64,000 nt of DNA from Sulfurimonadaceae bacterium (GCA_016744905.1 JADGDM010000001.1:28218-92217), one strand, 5' to 3'. Shown: positions 9,701-18,246, numbered from the stretch's first letter. Translations and numbers: made by a program. The notes: generated from the sequence alone by a model not told the origin.

Positions 9701-10543
9701 AAATATGGAGCTGATTTTGATATGAGACGTTGGAGTGCTAGAGATGAAGATGGTGAAACGCAAGGGTGTGTTAGTGATGCAGAAGCTAAAGATTTGATTG
9801 ACATCACTATTGCAGCGCGTAACCTAGGTATGAACTTAGGAGAACAGAGTTTTAGATTTGATCTTATTGAGTTGGGTATTACCATTAAAGACTCTATTCC
9901 AAATGGTGTCTTTGGAAGCATTACCTCGTATGATGGTTTTGATTTAGATGCTTTCAAACTTTACGATATGGCCTTGGTTACAGGAGTGGGTCAATTACAA
10001 AACTTCTTAGGGGCTAAGGTATCTGCTATCTTTGATCAGTATCAACTCTCTGCTGCATTTCTAGCAGGTAAGACATGTGGCGACAAATATTTAAAACGTT
10101 TAGACCCTGAGGTTGCAGAGTTTATAACCCTACCAAATAATGTCTTTAATGGTGTTTATCTCCGTGGTGGTGCGAGTATCCCTGTTTATAATGGAGGTTG
10201 TGCATTGACCGTAGGTGTTCAAGCAGATATGGGTCAATGGCTCATTTTAGGACCACCACTGACCATCGGTGGTCTAGTTGGTGGTGGTGCGAATGGGGAA
10301 GCCTTGTGTATTGCATCAATTAAAGGATATGTACGCGCTATGGCTGAGGTCTCAGGTGATGTGGTTAAATTCAATGGTTCAGGATGGGCTGTTGCAGGAG
10401 TAGGTTCATGTTCACGTAGTAGCTGGACATCAGTGAGTCGTAGTAGAGGTGATAGTTGGTGTGGAACCGGAGATGCTAAATTTGAAGTTTCGTACGATCA
10501 GGGTTGGTCTTTAGATGAACTTTCAACATCAGCAGTACATTAA
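3794..10543 (+). CDS. Giant surface lipoprotein (2249 aa) with Calx-beta-like and coiled-coil regions
   Basis: The N-terminus is a lipoprotein signal peptide ending in LMFLGCSDD (lipid-modified Cys26). Residues about 43-210 hold a carboxypeptidase-regulatory-like beta domain (SISGFVQKGPFKAGSKV) followed by a very Lys/Glu-rich stretch. Residues about 300-395 resemble a Calx-beta repeat, with the typical EGINYVASSGTV segment. A long middle part is beta-rich and unrecognised. Roughly residues 1450-1950 are helical, with heptad-like leucines suggesting coiled coil, and the C-terminal 150 residues are Gly/Ser/Cys-rich. It is the first gene of a four-gene run of exported proteins. Probably an outer-membrane-anchored surface or adhesive structure; that role is inferred from architecture only. 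No secretion genes accompany it. Confidence 0.8.
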   Translation: MRLYQFRSYLFSFFLALGFFLMFLGCSDDNNSTPPAKAVKTYSISGFVQKGPFKAGSKVVAYQLDEKGQKSGKKVSAVVKEKGAYEVKVPWKGETLVEAEGEYFDEVKGEYSKEKVKLSAVEKVEEKGLKANVNVFTELEGKRKVVLLEEGKKYEEAEEEVKKEMEDLFGLPRDVKASELDISKLKEEEDLKKENAQLLLFSVNLLESTKKDFNASSNLGKLVKDFGQNGEVDEEGKVVWNEIVQGGSRSIGVAVIDKINEFYKEEFVVADIPSIPGNIYRPHINVENMGFLTPDEITIHVELTALLLQDTNISVDFSSINDSALEGINYVASSGTVELRSNGDSGADIVIPIIQRSDEEIGFYIEFNTSDIASISGARTEVIIPPLEIDAVEAGSIKLTSLSLTETVVNGVAHAGDTLFVEDDANISAKLFLKSEKVCSADKTCPIQPYYVDIFASSGGESISLGSQYIPASAITSSTATKGSTLFGKSVGHSLIINLNNTEYRTLADEAFREGNDVEFKLVVQAELGIALPGQKIPTVEWITTQAATLAKIDLELHVGTAVINLDDLELINMVEDCNYRAISEVSNEVIIIDGIGKTAAPVERRASSSELFVRVDASGVWGDYDAGLSYQDACVKLTYDDTAKIYIPSLIQGHSSVTTINTNIDSIEISSIDFQLNADGVSFSGDASIKLPRKLAAKESKENFQEIFMKRLYSKSMHVEFIDEESKYDLNSLSGKFSKKYILTTEDVPYSLILAKDETFTITQEEGFHSRSEGQIDLQLYNSLNFLALGGNSFDKVVSNTARSINVISTSRPFSFDSGGLDFELDFSATKSFTTHYPKLKVTPIAQGYQRIENSNIVESRFPENYTMDQRVNCKNCVKQVLSETLTFTTLESNQSKLLSHGAIATQVQLNQDVHWGIRGISTKVYTHKNSESESVSSLLYIPGMSFATDSEHYVTDYLMGNVDLIENDQNKILENAFYTIDTLESRRGNHFMAGVNVGPQHLRDAQGQPSFTSSLGDTLNDELFSVVIGGASAREFSSNAGSKYLLRPEGITGTFNNQVADLGFDVYGFDMNFDRFSFRNIINVGDTYSWIDGNIYVPNKGKFDLGFKSLGLSCRGDFDGGRIDRDFAEAFSQSLDGWKTSTDFTTIAFESDDAQSCSESTRLLALGHILEINAFEDNLALRARWSSAGDVNDARILGKSFNVLDASEDNEGFNVVFDPESVTMKESWYQLNAMLGLPFWEALSTTIRVNNSTTNSAGQSVVTQKDVLTLDDTRSAESILATKDANGLKAIYNWGSIGFKITLPIYYEVGRAVNNLIPKFKGVKESQDLYAMSASAGVRLIEPDRTGVDFGASVDVAALTDLNLSIHIDINDPVSVLSIDNFLATYLQIGNSPQSDGPLKSSIGELQEKLSIMKRLTGKSIELVMNRVLHELLSQKINGLDPFEEVSNAFAIIHAMPARIANLSNVFLNDQLERVVSPLENLVSAGYDMNTIYLDLPQLIVDTPIEADATEVPSEIKIYTDKLRAIAHGFGEVRYVLDETHGRIDEAQAALDEIYTVLEYADTIEATMNTLNSHLESLLVIGNSAGSQCILNTDPINFNVSTNFGMLEPMSEMLNALNRATDLLNEVDVVSGFASPVGEIVGIDMAPYEQMQRQIHLLSQSVNDRRASLMQGLQTEVDKICASGGDVVGIISDTQEILSSMTSKVSNVKMELLNIIDQQKILFDQLRAAEIDGMMSLEELALLSRSMEEYFNYLADEIDGTYLSLNQTFNNPYDGSLEVFQRTFQRELEQYLAPYNAFALEGEIRWDLPGEQLILGAIEDRLRIPFEKAIDEMTDKLEQGLVNSIAQVPNPTADELRELVVAQIMNLEVVESLRIQANDILSGLSEDIDKLSLQLFAMINKSVQEIVSAAVAEINEKLAGATESFKNNIPIKAVGVDGYAIVAGEELEQVHLSADWEVAGDSDDSSLKYGADFDMRRWSARDEDGETQGCVSDAEAKDLIDITIAARNLGMNLGEQSFRFDLIELGITIKDSIPNGVFGSITSYDGFDLDAFKLYDMALVTGVGQLQNFLGAKVSAIFDQYQLSAAFLAGKTCGDKYLKRLDPEVAEFITLPNNVFNGVYLRGGASIPVYNGGCALTVGVQADMGQWLILGPPLTIGGLVGGGANGEALCIASIKGYVRAMAEVSGDVVKFNGSGWAVAGVGSCSRSSWTSVSRSRGDSWCGTGDAKFEVSYDQGWSLDELSTSAVH

Positions 10544-10553
10544 AGGATATATG

Positions 10554-13500
10554 ATGAAATTATTATTAACACTACTACTACTTCTATTTAGTTTGAATTT
10601 AAATGCTGCTGATCAGCAATTTTACTTTATCGCAAAAAAAGCACCATTGGGTTCACTCAGTAGTTTTGGGCAGTCTGAAGAGGGTGTTTACTTAAGATGG
10701 GAGACGGTGGAAGGTTCTTTACCTTCAGAGATAGTTGCGTTTGAATTAAGACGTGATGGCGCAGTTATCGAAGTTTTTGATGCACATCTTTTTGAGGACA
10801 CTAAAGGTATTGATGCTCTGTATGGTGACATGGAAAATGAACGTAGAAGACTAGAGACTATGAGTGCGTTGAGTCGTTATGGCGCTTCTCAAGACCCTGT
10901 TGTAAATGTTGGATTAAGTAATTTTTCCATTGTTTTAAGAAGTCAATTAAGTGAAGAGTATTGGTCATTTCTTGCTTCGCGTCTGGATTTTAATGTAGCG
11001 CGTGCACGCCACCGTGCTTACTTGGATACGGCGGTTACTTCAGGGTTACATAACTATGAACTTTTAGCCATCTCCGCTACCGATGTGGCCAAACGTTTGG
11101 CCTACTTAGAAATCGATTTGGATGTTGATTATCAAAGTTCAGGTGCGGTAGATTTAGAGCAGGTGTATAAGTCTCAATGTACTTCTCCTGAGTATGCACT
11201 GGATCATTTTACAGTGGCACTACACTGGAGCAATGCAGGAACAAATGAGGCGGAGACGTTTCTTAATTCTGTTAATATTGCAGGGTATGATGTTTACCGT
11301 ACTAAAAAACGTAATGCGACAGATGCGGACTTGGGTTTAGATATCAAGACGATGGCCAAAGATTATTCGCATAATGCTTATGGTGTAGTAGAAATTGCAA
11401 GTTTAGAAAAAGTAAATAATTCTCTAATCGTTTTAGATTCTGATGACAACAGCAGTGAAAAGTCTGTAGCTTTTTTAGAGACTATCGATCAGTTGAAAAA
11501 AGCTGGAATCAAAGCTGGTGACAGTATGGCTTACTATGTCGTCTCTCGAGATTTTACTGGTAATTATGGACCTACTGCGTCTATTTTGGTGAAAGTTCCT
11601 GATTTAACACCACCACCAACACCATGGATGATTCAAGTAGCCAATGACAGCAGTTTGGAAACCAGTGTGATTAGTTTTGATGCGGTGAGTCAACAAAATT
11701 ATATTCAACAATTTCAAAATTATCGTAAGTTCTGTTCACATGACATAGAGAATAAACTCTATTTTGTGGATTTAGATAAAGAGTGTGGTGAGGGTGAAGT
11801 TGAAGTTAACTTAGATGTGGAAAAATATCTGGTTTATCGTTTTGGTAGTTTTGAAGAAGCAGCGAATTTTAGTGATGCGGATGGAGATGGATATAGTGAT
11901 GTGAGTGAAACATTGGTTCCGTCGAACAATGCAGAGTGTCGTGATGATATGATTCCCGTTGGTGTAAAAAATTATTTACTTCAAGATCTGGAGTTTGAAC
12001 ATAAAGTTTTTGATAACGCACATGAAATAGTACGCTTTAGTGACAGTACAGCATTTGAAAACTTAGGTGAGATTTATTGGTACCGTATCGCTTCTGCTTC
12101 ATCACAAGACAATGTTATCAGTCCATTATCAGGGCCAATTAGACTTTACTTTCCAGATAGAGCCTTACCTGCGCGTGCTGATATTGAGGCAGAGCTAAGC
12201 TACTGTACGAAAAATTTATATATTGCAGAGGGTGAACCTTATTTGAGATATGTGAGACATCTTGCAACAGATGAGACAGGACTTGCGCAAAAGTTTGCGG
12301 TCGAATGTCTTAAACAAGATGGTCCAGAGAAGATGATTTTTGATGTGAATGATGGCATTGTTTATAATGAAACAAACACAGATATCTTTACTTGGAGACG
12401 TGAGTGTTTAGAAGGAGAAGCAAAAGGCAAGGTTAAAATATCTTTTAACAAGGTTGATGGTAAAGGGACATTATTGCCTATCGAGTCAAAAGTGCTTGAA
12501 GATGATGAGGTTCATGTGGGTAAAAGTGGCTTGAGTATCTACTCATGTAAATACAAGTATGCGCTAAAAGGAAAAGGTTGTGAAAGAAAAGAGGATTTTA
12601 CGGCGGTCATTCCTGGACAAATTTTGCCTGAAACACCTATACTAACGGTTGCAACAGATGATTGTGTTGAGCTTGGATATACCCATCAAGGTCGTTACCA
12701 TAAGATAAAACAAGAGTGTAATACAACAGCTGAGATAAATTGGTTAGATGAACTTCTTCCACATGAGATTGATAATATCTGTTTAAGTGTGCGCACACAT
12801 AATCACAACAATCAGATCTCAGCAGCACTGAATTTATCTTGTTTTTCAATTTTACCAACTAAAAAACCATCAGCACCATCGCTTCAGTCGCTTAGCTTTA
12901 ATGGCAACAGTGCAAATTTCACTTGGTTGCCTCCAGTAGAGCGTGTTAATGGTACTTTAGTTGAGTTAAGAAGACAAGATTCAAATGAGAGCTACAGTAT
13001 TTTTACCCCACATGTTGATTATGAACTAGATGGGGTGAGATTAGAAAATAATCAGACCCTATTAACATTGATTAATGAGGAACAGTGGTGTATTAGAGCG
13101 CGCTCTGTTGCTAAAGGTGCGAGTGTTAGTAGTGTCGATATGCTCTCCCAATGGTCCAGTGAAATTTGTGAGATACGTTCAAACGAGATCTCTCAAGCAC
13201 AATACCTACCATGGCCTGAAGTTAAAAGAATAGAGCCAGATACTGAGTTACTTACGACTTCTTATAATGCAGATGAAGAGCATATAGAGCTCTTTTTAAG
13301 TGATGTTAATGTCGTTATAAAAAATCAAGACTATCCTGGAGCAACTTTAATAGAAGAGTCTTGTTATACCTTAGAGAAGAAAATTAGACCCCATCTTAAT
13401 TATGTGGTTTACCGACAAAGTATCTCACCACAAGGTGCGGTTTCAAGAATGATACAGGTTTCTGCTCAAGTTAATGAGATGACATTAATTCCTTTAAGTA

Positions 13501-13829
13501 GCTCAGAATCTCTCGCCGCTACTTTTGGAATTACACCAAAAACGGCAGGAAACTATTGTGTTATTCTAGATCTTCAAATGGACATTACCGATGGTCGTTT
13601 ATTGGGTACGGAGTTGGTTTATTTAGATGGTATTGCAGAGTTACCTGGATATACCTACAGATTTGAGGTGGTTTATTTTGACGATTATGGTGAAATTACC
13701 GGACTAAAAGTGAGTGATCCAGTTTTAGTACCTGAAGTACCTGTGTACTATATTCCGGTATTTTCAACACCAATATTTATGCAAGACACATCGGTTAATA
13801 CACCGGTGTATTTGATTGGAGGAAATTAA
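10554..13829 (+). CDS. Large exported protein with fibronectin-III-like segments, function unknown
   Basis: I chose the ATG at 10554 because it is followed directly by a signal peptide (MKLLLTLLLLLFSLNLNAAD) and lies six bases after AAAGGA; a longer frame from 10515 would overlap the upstream gene and put polar residues before the signal. An ATG at 10551 is equally possible. The mature protein is about 1070 residues with several beta-sandwich-like segments: one around 12870-13030 (TWLPPVERVNGTLVELRR) resembles a fibronectin type III repeat. One calcium-loop-like motif, DADGDGYSD, lies near 11877. Cysteines are numerous, as expected for a periplasmic or surface protein with disulfides. It sits 10 bases after the giant lipoprotein gene and is surely co-transcribed with it. 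Confidence 0.75.
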   Translation: MKLLLTLLLLLFSLNLNAADQQFYFIAKKAPLGSLSSFGQSEEGVYLRWETVEGSLPSEIVAFELRRDGAVIEVFDAHLFEDTKGIDALYGDMENERRRLETMSALSRYGASQDPVVNVGLSNFSIVLRSQLSEEYWSFLASRLDFNVARARHRAYLDTAVTSGLHNYELLAISATDVAKRLAYLEIDLDVDYQSSGAVDLEQVYKSQCTSPEYALDHFTVALHWSNAGTNEAETFLNSVNIAGYDVYRTKKRNATDADLGLDIKTMAKDYSHNAYGVVEIASLEKVNNSLIVLDSDDNSSEKSVAFLETIDQLKKAGIKAGDSMAYYVVSRDFTGNYGPTASILVKVPDLTPPPTPWMIQVANDSSLETSVISFDAVSQQNYIQQFQNYRKFCSHDIENKLYFVDLDKECGEGEVEVNLDVEKYLVYRFGSFEEAANFSDADGDGYSDVSETLVPSNNAECRDDMIPVGVKNYLLQDLEFEHKVFDNAHEIVRFSDSTAFENLGEIYWYRIASASSQDNVISPLSGPIRLYFPDRALPARADIEAELSYCTKNLYIAEGEPYLRYVRHLATDETGLAQKFAVECLKQDGPEKMIFDVNDGIVYNETNTDIFTWRRECLEGEAKGKVKISFNKVDGKGTLLPIESKVLEDDEVHVGKSGLSIYSCKYKYALKGKGCERKEDFTAVIPGQILPETPILTVATDDCVELGYTHQGRYHKIKQECNTTAEINWLDELLPHEIDNICLSVRTHNHNNQISAALNLSCFSILPTKKPSAPSLQSLSFNGNSANFTWLPPVERVNGTLVELRRQDSNESYSIFTPHVDYELDGVRLENNQTLLTLINEEQWCIRARSVAKGASVSSVDMLSQWSSEICEIRSNEISQAQYLPWPEVKRIEPDTELLTTSYNADEEHIELFLSDVNVVIKNQDYPGATLIEESCYTLEKKIRPHLNYVVYRQSISPQGAVSRMIQVSAQVNEMTLIPLSSSESLAATFGITPKTAGNYCVILDLQMDITDGRLLGTELVYLDGIAELPGYTYRFEVVYFDDYGEITGLKVSDPVLVPEVPVYYIPVFSTPIFMQDTSVNTPVYLIGGN

Positions 13830-13830
13830 A

Positions 13831-16800
13831 ATGAAAACATTTATCTATAAGCTTCTACTGTTTCTTGCGCTGAGTACTTTAGTAGAAGCAAACTATTTTG
13901 AAACCAATCAGGCAAATGTTTGGAGTTCACAAGGTAGTCAAGAGGGATTTCGCAGTTACTCTTTAGGCTATGGTTATGTCTGGAGTCATGCGGTTACGGA
14001 GGAATCAGAGTATTTTAATATCTCAGACTTTATGGGCTATGATAATATTCAAATTCCTCATACGGAACAGTCTTTTTTCTTACTGAATAATTTTAATGCA
14101 AGTTATCCTAAGGTGAATGAGACCTATGTACGTCTCTCTTTAAGTGGCTTGGATGCACCTAACTCAGATTCGTATGGAGATTCTCAGCCGATTGTCTCAC
14201 TGGTTCCTGGTGATATGCATAATTTAAATGAGACCACTGCTTTACGTTTTTTTGTTCAAAAGGCAGAGGGTGATGACAGCCCCTTACTGTTGAACTACAG
14301 TATCAGTAGTAGTGTTGATGGAGTACAGTCTTATAAAATTTTGTATGATGATAACAGTTACTTTGAAAAAAATAGCACCATTTATTTGATCAAAAATGCA
14401 GACTACAATGTAACATTTTCTGTAAATCAAGATGCTCGATCTTCCCAAGAGTACAGACAAGAGTACACTTTATACAGTGATGTGAATTTCAGACGTGATA
14501 GTGACAGTGATGGTTTTCCAGATCTTTGGGAAGCCGAACATGGATTAGACCCTTTGGTAGATTCACGACAAGTTGATAGTGATGGTGATGGATGGAGTGA
14601 CGCTGATGAAGCACTACGTGGTAGTAACCCTTTTGATGCAACTGGTGCACCACGTGACAGTGATGGTGATGGTTGGAGTGATTATGATGAAGAGGTTCGT
14701 TTTACAGATTATAATGAAAGCACACTTCCAAATTGTAGTCAAAGACCAACAGCCAGTAGCCTTTATGGCGCGGAATATAATGTTAGTGGCTTGATTGATA
14801 CAACTTATGCATATGCTCTAAAAGTCTATACCGTAGCAGGTGAAGCACAGTTTAATTCAGATGCACCCAATGCTGTTTTAGATCAAAATCTTACAGGGAA
14901 GCCTGATTGTAATGTTTCTGTTTCAGAAATCGAGAGCGCATTGTCTGTTCAAAAAGTTCCAAATGCACGTTTTTCAGCTTCAGATTCAATGGTGAGTGCG
15001 GTGCGTAGTTCAAAAGTTCATTTTAACAAGACTTATAGAGGAAAGTATGTTTTAAAATCATATATTCCAAGTAAAGCAGATGCAGATATTTCACAAGTGA
15101 CACAGTGGCTGGAAGATCAAGACCTTGCTTGGCAGAGTGTCGCAGATTGGGAAAATGGAGTAAAAGCTTATCTCTCAACACATCTTTTATATAATCAAGA
15201 GGTGAATGTGACTGCTCAAAGCAGTATAGATGTGGCTGTTTTAGAAGCGGCTATTGCTTATGATGAGGATTTGGATTTTACACAGCGTAGTTTGGTTCTT
15301 TTAGGAAAAGATACCTTGTCTCTAGAGAGTCGTTCTACTTGGTTGAGAGATGTAAATACGTATAGACTCAGTATAAATGCACTTTTTGAAGATATTAAAC
15401 TCATGCATGCCAGCGCAAATGAAGAGTTGGAAAAAGTATTTTTTGGTTTAGAAACCATTATGTCGGAATATGAGCTAAATACACAAGACAGTGATGTGTT
15501 ATTGGCACAAGCTATTCAAAAACGCAGTTGGAGTCAAGATTATTTCATCTATGTACTGAGATTGATTCACTATATCCCTTTTGAGTCGACTGAAACAAAT
15601 CCTTTTGATTTTAATTATGATAGTGATGGTGATGGGGTGAGTAATTATAATGAACTACTTGCATTAGGAACTTCAAATCCATTTGATGCAGACAGTGATG
15701 ATGATGGATTAAATGACGCAGTTGACCCTTGTCTATTATCGGCAAACAACAACTGTTTAAATGAAGAAAACCTTGATAGTGATGGCGATAGTATTTTAGA
15801 TGGTTTTGATAACTGTCCAGCGCGTAGTAATGTCAAACAACTTGATAGTGATGGTAACGGTGTTGGTGATGCTTGTGAACTTGACAGTGCCTTCGTCATT
15901 ACTTGGCCACGACGTGATATGACAGTTGTTTTGGGTGAAGGTGTTCAGTTTAGACTACAAGAGACACAGTTGGCTACAGGTGAAGTGGTAAGTAACGAAA
16001 GTATCCTTTGGAGTGATAATGCCATCAACATAGATACGGGAATGGAACCGGATGTATTTAGATTTAATTCATTAGGTGCACACACGGTTTGTGTGCACGT
16101 TCCACTGGCTGCTTCTACATTAGAACAGTGTCGTAGTGTAATGGTGGTTGGAAGTAACAGTAATGGGCCAACTATATTGGTACCAAGTGATGTTGTTGCG
16201 ATGGAGAGAACAGCTAGCGAAAATAGTACGGTGATTATAGAATTAGAGCGTAGTGGAGACTTGAGTAAAGAGAGCTCATTTCAAGTGAATCGTCATTTGG
16301 ATGCTCTTATCACACCTGCGGACTTAAATGACGTAGGAATATATACAACCCATGTTAAATTTTTGCCTCAACAAGTATTTGCATATATTCGTGTTGAGAT
16401 TGTGGCAGATAGTCTTCACGAGGATGATGAACTTTTCAGTCTAAGTTTTCAAGATGCTGTTGGAATTGGCTCATTTAGTGCAAATGAAATTAATGTGAGT
16501 ATCGTCGATGATGAAAGTAATCCTAGTGTCTCTTTTTTAACAGACCTTTCGAGTGTTAATGAAGATGAGGGTACCTACAACTTAGGTATAAGTCTGAGTG
16601 AAGTCTCTACACAGACGGTTAGTGGAGAGGTTGTCCTAGTTGCCAGTAGTGCAACGCTGGGTTCTGATTTTAACTTTACAGGTACTTTTAGTATAGCAGC
16701 GGGTGAAAATCTTACGCAGGTAGTCTTAAATGTTGATAATGACACACTCTTTGAGGATACAGAGTATGTAGAGTTGGTGCTCAGCGCGCTTAACAACGCA

Positions 16801-17493
16801 GAGGAGGGTTTATATGAGAGTGTATACATTGAAATACTGGATGATGATGCTAAAGATTATGCAATTGCTATTAATGATTCTAATATTTTAACCTGTGCAT
16901 CAGAGACAAACAACAGTGCATCATGTAGTTTAAGTGGTTTTCCTAATCAAGATGCAACACATGGCCGAGATATTATATTGACTGATGATAGTGATGGATT
17001 AAAAGGTTTTGAATTCATCAAAATGACCAATGAGGGTGATGTCTTGGCGAATCAAAGTGATACTAATCATACATGTGTGTATGACAGTACAACCAAATTA
17101 ATGTGGCGTGTTCCTTTGGTAGCTGATTATGATACATTGTATACGTGGCACGATAGTAACAATTCAAACAATGGTGGGGACAGTGGATATGGTGATTTTA
17201 CTCCAACGACTAAAAACTTGGTAGATGCAAGCAATAGCGATGGTCTATGTGCGCTTAATCATTGGAGAGTTCCTACGAGACAAGAGCTATTTGATATTAT
17301 GAGTTTGGATGATGTTGCGTATATGCAAGGTGCATATTTTCCATATATTAATAATACCTCATATTGGACAGCAGATACTGACCTTAATCAAACTACAAAT
17401 GCCTATGTCATTGGATTAGATACGTGGGAATTTACAACAATCAATAAAAACCAAGGATGGAGAAGTCTTATCTTGGTTAGTGATACAAATTAG
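13831..17493 (+). CDS. Exported protein with thrombospondin-3-like Ca repeats, Calx-beta domains and C-terminal DUF1566
   Basis: The ATG at 13831 follows GGAGGA by seven bases and starts a signal peptide (MKTFIYKLLLFLALSTLVEA); a TTG at 13816 is less likely. Aspartate-rich calcium-binding loops of the thrombospondin type 3 kind occur in two blocks (about 14495-14700 and 15620-15880, with DSDGDGWSD, DSDGDGVSN and DSDGNGVGD). Two Calx-beta-like domains follow (about 16190-16520 and 16530-16850, the latter ending ILDDDA). The last 150 residues are a DUF1566/Lcl_C domain with HWRVPTRQELFDIM and a tyrosine-tryptophan SYWTAD segment. This is a typical layout for secreted, calcium-stabilised surface proteins. 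The same C-terminal domain stands alone in the next gene. Confidence 0.85.
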   Translation: MKTFIYKLLLFLALSTLVEANYFETNQANVWSSQGSQEGFRSYSLGYGYVWSHAVTEESEYFNISDFMGYDNIQIPHTEQSFFLLNNFNASYPKVNETYVRLSLSGLDAPNSDSYGDSQPIVSLVPGDMHNLNETTALRFFVQKAEGDDSPLLLNYSISSSVDGVQSYKILYDDNSYFEKNSTIYLIKNADYNVTFSVNQDARSSQEYRQEYTLYSDVNFRRDSDSDGFPDLWEAEHGLDPLVDSRQVDSDGDGWSDADEALRGSNPFDATGAPRDSDGDGWSDYDEEVRFTDYNESTLPNCSQRPTASSLYGAEYNVSGLIDTTYAYALKVYTVAGEAQFNSDAPNAVLDQNLTGKPDCNVSVSEIESALSVQKVPNARFSASDSMVSAVRSSKVHFNKTYRGKYVLKSYIPSKADADISQVTQWLEDQDLAWQSVADWENGVKAYLSTHLLYNQEVNVTAQSSIDVAVLEAAIAYDEDLDFTQRSLVLLGKDTLSLESRSTWLRDVNTYRLSINALFEDIKLMHASANEELEKVFFGLETIMSEYELNTQDSDVLLAQAIQKRSWSQDYFIYVLRLIHYIPFESTETNPFDFNYDSDGDGVSNYNELLALGTSNPFDADSDDDGLNDAVDPCLLSANNNCLNEENLDSDGDSILDGFDNCPARSNVKQLDSDGNGVGDACELDSAFVITWPRRDMTVVLGEGVQFRLQETQLATGEVVSNESILWSDNAINIDTGMEPDVFRFNSLGAHTVCVHVPLAASTLEQCRSVMVVGSNSNGPTILVPSDVVAMERTASENSTVIIELERSGDLSKESSFQVNRHLDALITPADLNDVGIYTTHVKFLPQQVFAYIRVEIVADSLHEDDELFSLSFQDAVGIGSFSANEINVSIVDDESNPSVSFLTDLSSVNEDEGTYNLGISLSEVSTQTVSGEVVLVASSATLGSDFNFTGTFSIAAGENLTQVVLNVDNDTLFEDTEYVELVLSALNNAEEGLYESVYIEILDDDAKDYAIAINDSNILTCASETNNSASCSLSGFPNQDATHGRDIILTDDSDGLKGFEFIKMTNEGDVLANQSDTNHTCVYDSTTKLMWRVPLVADYDTLYTWHDSNNSNNGGDSGYGDFTPTTKNLVDASNSDGLCALNHWRVPTRQELFDIMSLDDVAYMQGAYFPYINNTSYWTADTDLNQTTNAYVIGLDTWEFTTINKNQGWRSLILVSDTN

Positions 17494-17502
17494 GAGTAGA
17501 AG

Positions 17503-18021
17503 ATGAAATATATATTAACGGTTATCTTATTGGGTATGTCTCTATTTGGTTCTTGTGTCACGAATGTAGTACCAAGTAGTGATTCAGAGCGTTTTGTAGA
17601 TAATGAAGATGGAACTATTAGTGATAACAAGACAGGATTGGTTTGGCAAAAATGCAACTATGGATTGACTTTTTCAGATGGTATTTGTGGCGGTTCAACA
17701 GAGGTGATGACTTGGGGAGAAGCCTTACAAATAGAGAGTGATATAGATGCTTCAGATGAGTATGTTTGGAGAGTTCCCACGATTAAGGAATTACATTCGA
17801 TTACTGAGCGCGCTTGTAGTGCTCCCGCTTTATTGGATATTTTTGATTATGAAGGGGGTATTGCCCAACGTTATTGGAGCAGTACACATGCAGAGTCAAC
17901 TGGAAGAAAAGATGAAAACTTGGAAGCGATGATGATTGATTTTACTAACGCTCAGATAGGTTTACAAAATAAAATGGATGACACCAATATTACTTTACGT
18001 TTGGTACGTATACGTCAATAA
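17503..18021 (+). CDS. Small exported DUF1566 (Lcl_C) domain protein, probable lipoprotein
   Basis: A 172-residue protein. The N-terminal signal ends in SLFGSC, an acceptable though not ideal lipobox. The rest is one DUF1566 domain: DNKTGLVWQKC, then WGEAL, then VWRVPTIKELHSI, then RYWSSTHAES and a C-terminal LRLVR. The domain is related to fibrobacter/Legionella collagen-like-protein C-terminal and C-type-lectin-like folds and is generally found on secreted proteins; its ligand is not established. It is the last gene of the exported-protein operon, nine bases after the preceding stop, with a good ribosome-binding site (TTAGGAGTAGAAG). Confidence 0.8.
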   Translation: MKYILTVILLGMSLFGSCVTNVVPSSDSERFVDNEDGTISDNKTGLVWQKCNYGLTFSDGICGGSTEVMTWGEALQIESDIDASDEYVWRVPTIKELHSITERACSAPALLDIFDYEGGIAQRYWSSTHAESTGRKDENLEAMMIDFTNAQIGLQNKMDDTNITLRLVRIRQ

Positions 18022-18041
18022 AAAATTGTTACTTATTTACA

Positions 18042-18091
18042 CAGGGGGTAGTTTTACCCTCCTGCTTATAGAGATAAACTGTTTCTATAAG
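18042..18091 (+). terminator. Two adjacent hairpins at the end of the surface-protein operon
   Basis: Hairpin 1 pairs CAGGGGGTA (18042-18050) with TACCCTCCTG (18055-18064), leaving one bulged T. Hairpin 2 pairs CTTATAGA (18065-18072) with TCTATAAG (18084-18091) perfectly. They start 20 bases after the stop of the DUF1566 gene. No clean T-tract follows either, so this may be a weak terminator or a 3'-end stabilising structure rather than a classical intrinsic terminator. Confidence 0.5.
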
Positions 18092-18146
18092 TGACAAACA
18101 CATCATCGGATAATCTCAAACTAACTTAATTTAATTCAGTTTAGGC

Positions 18147-18152
18147 TATAGT
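18147..18152 (+). promoter_or_regulatory. Possible -10 element of the nuo operon
   Basis: TATAGT in an AT-rich stretch, about 95 bases upstream of nuoA. No clear -35 hexamer is visible, which is common for the housekeeping sigma factor of this phylum. TATATAAA near 18169 is an alternative. The placement is tentative. Confidence 0.35.
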
Positions 18153-18184
18153 GCTAGTAACTGTTTTTATATAAAAGCAATGTC

Positions 18185-18223
18185 CTCTAAAACCGCTTGA
18201 AAGCGATGTTTAAGAGTGTTTTT
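18185..18223 (+). terminator. Terminator-like hairpin in the nuo leader (possible attenuator)
   Basis: CTCTAAAACCGCT (18185-18197) pairs with AGCG (18202-18205) and GTTTAAGAG (18208-18216) around the loop TGAA, with one A-A mismatch and a two-base bulge. TGTTTTT follows directly at 18217-18223. This has the form of an intrinsic terminator, yet it lies only about 24 bases before the nuoA start codon and ends just before the ribosome-binding site AAAAAGG. If the nuo promoter lies upstream, it would act as an attenuator. Confidence 0.5.
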
Positions 18224-18246
18224 AAATAACACAAAAAGGTATATGT

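Noticed and set aside
9181..9957. Long open frame on the minus strand (258 codons) inside the giant lipoprotein gene
   Set aside because: It is antisense to a well-supported gene, lacks a ribosome-binding site, is unusually Ser-rich and shows no domain, as expected for a shadow frame.
14575..15880. Tandem-like DNA repeats (GATAGTGATGGTGATGG) as a CRISPR or minisatellite
   Set aside because: They encode the DSDGDG calcium loops, vary in the wobble bases and have unequal spacing, so they are protein-level repeats.
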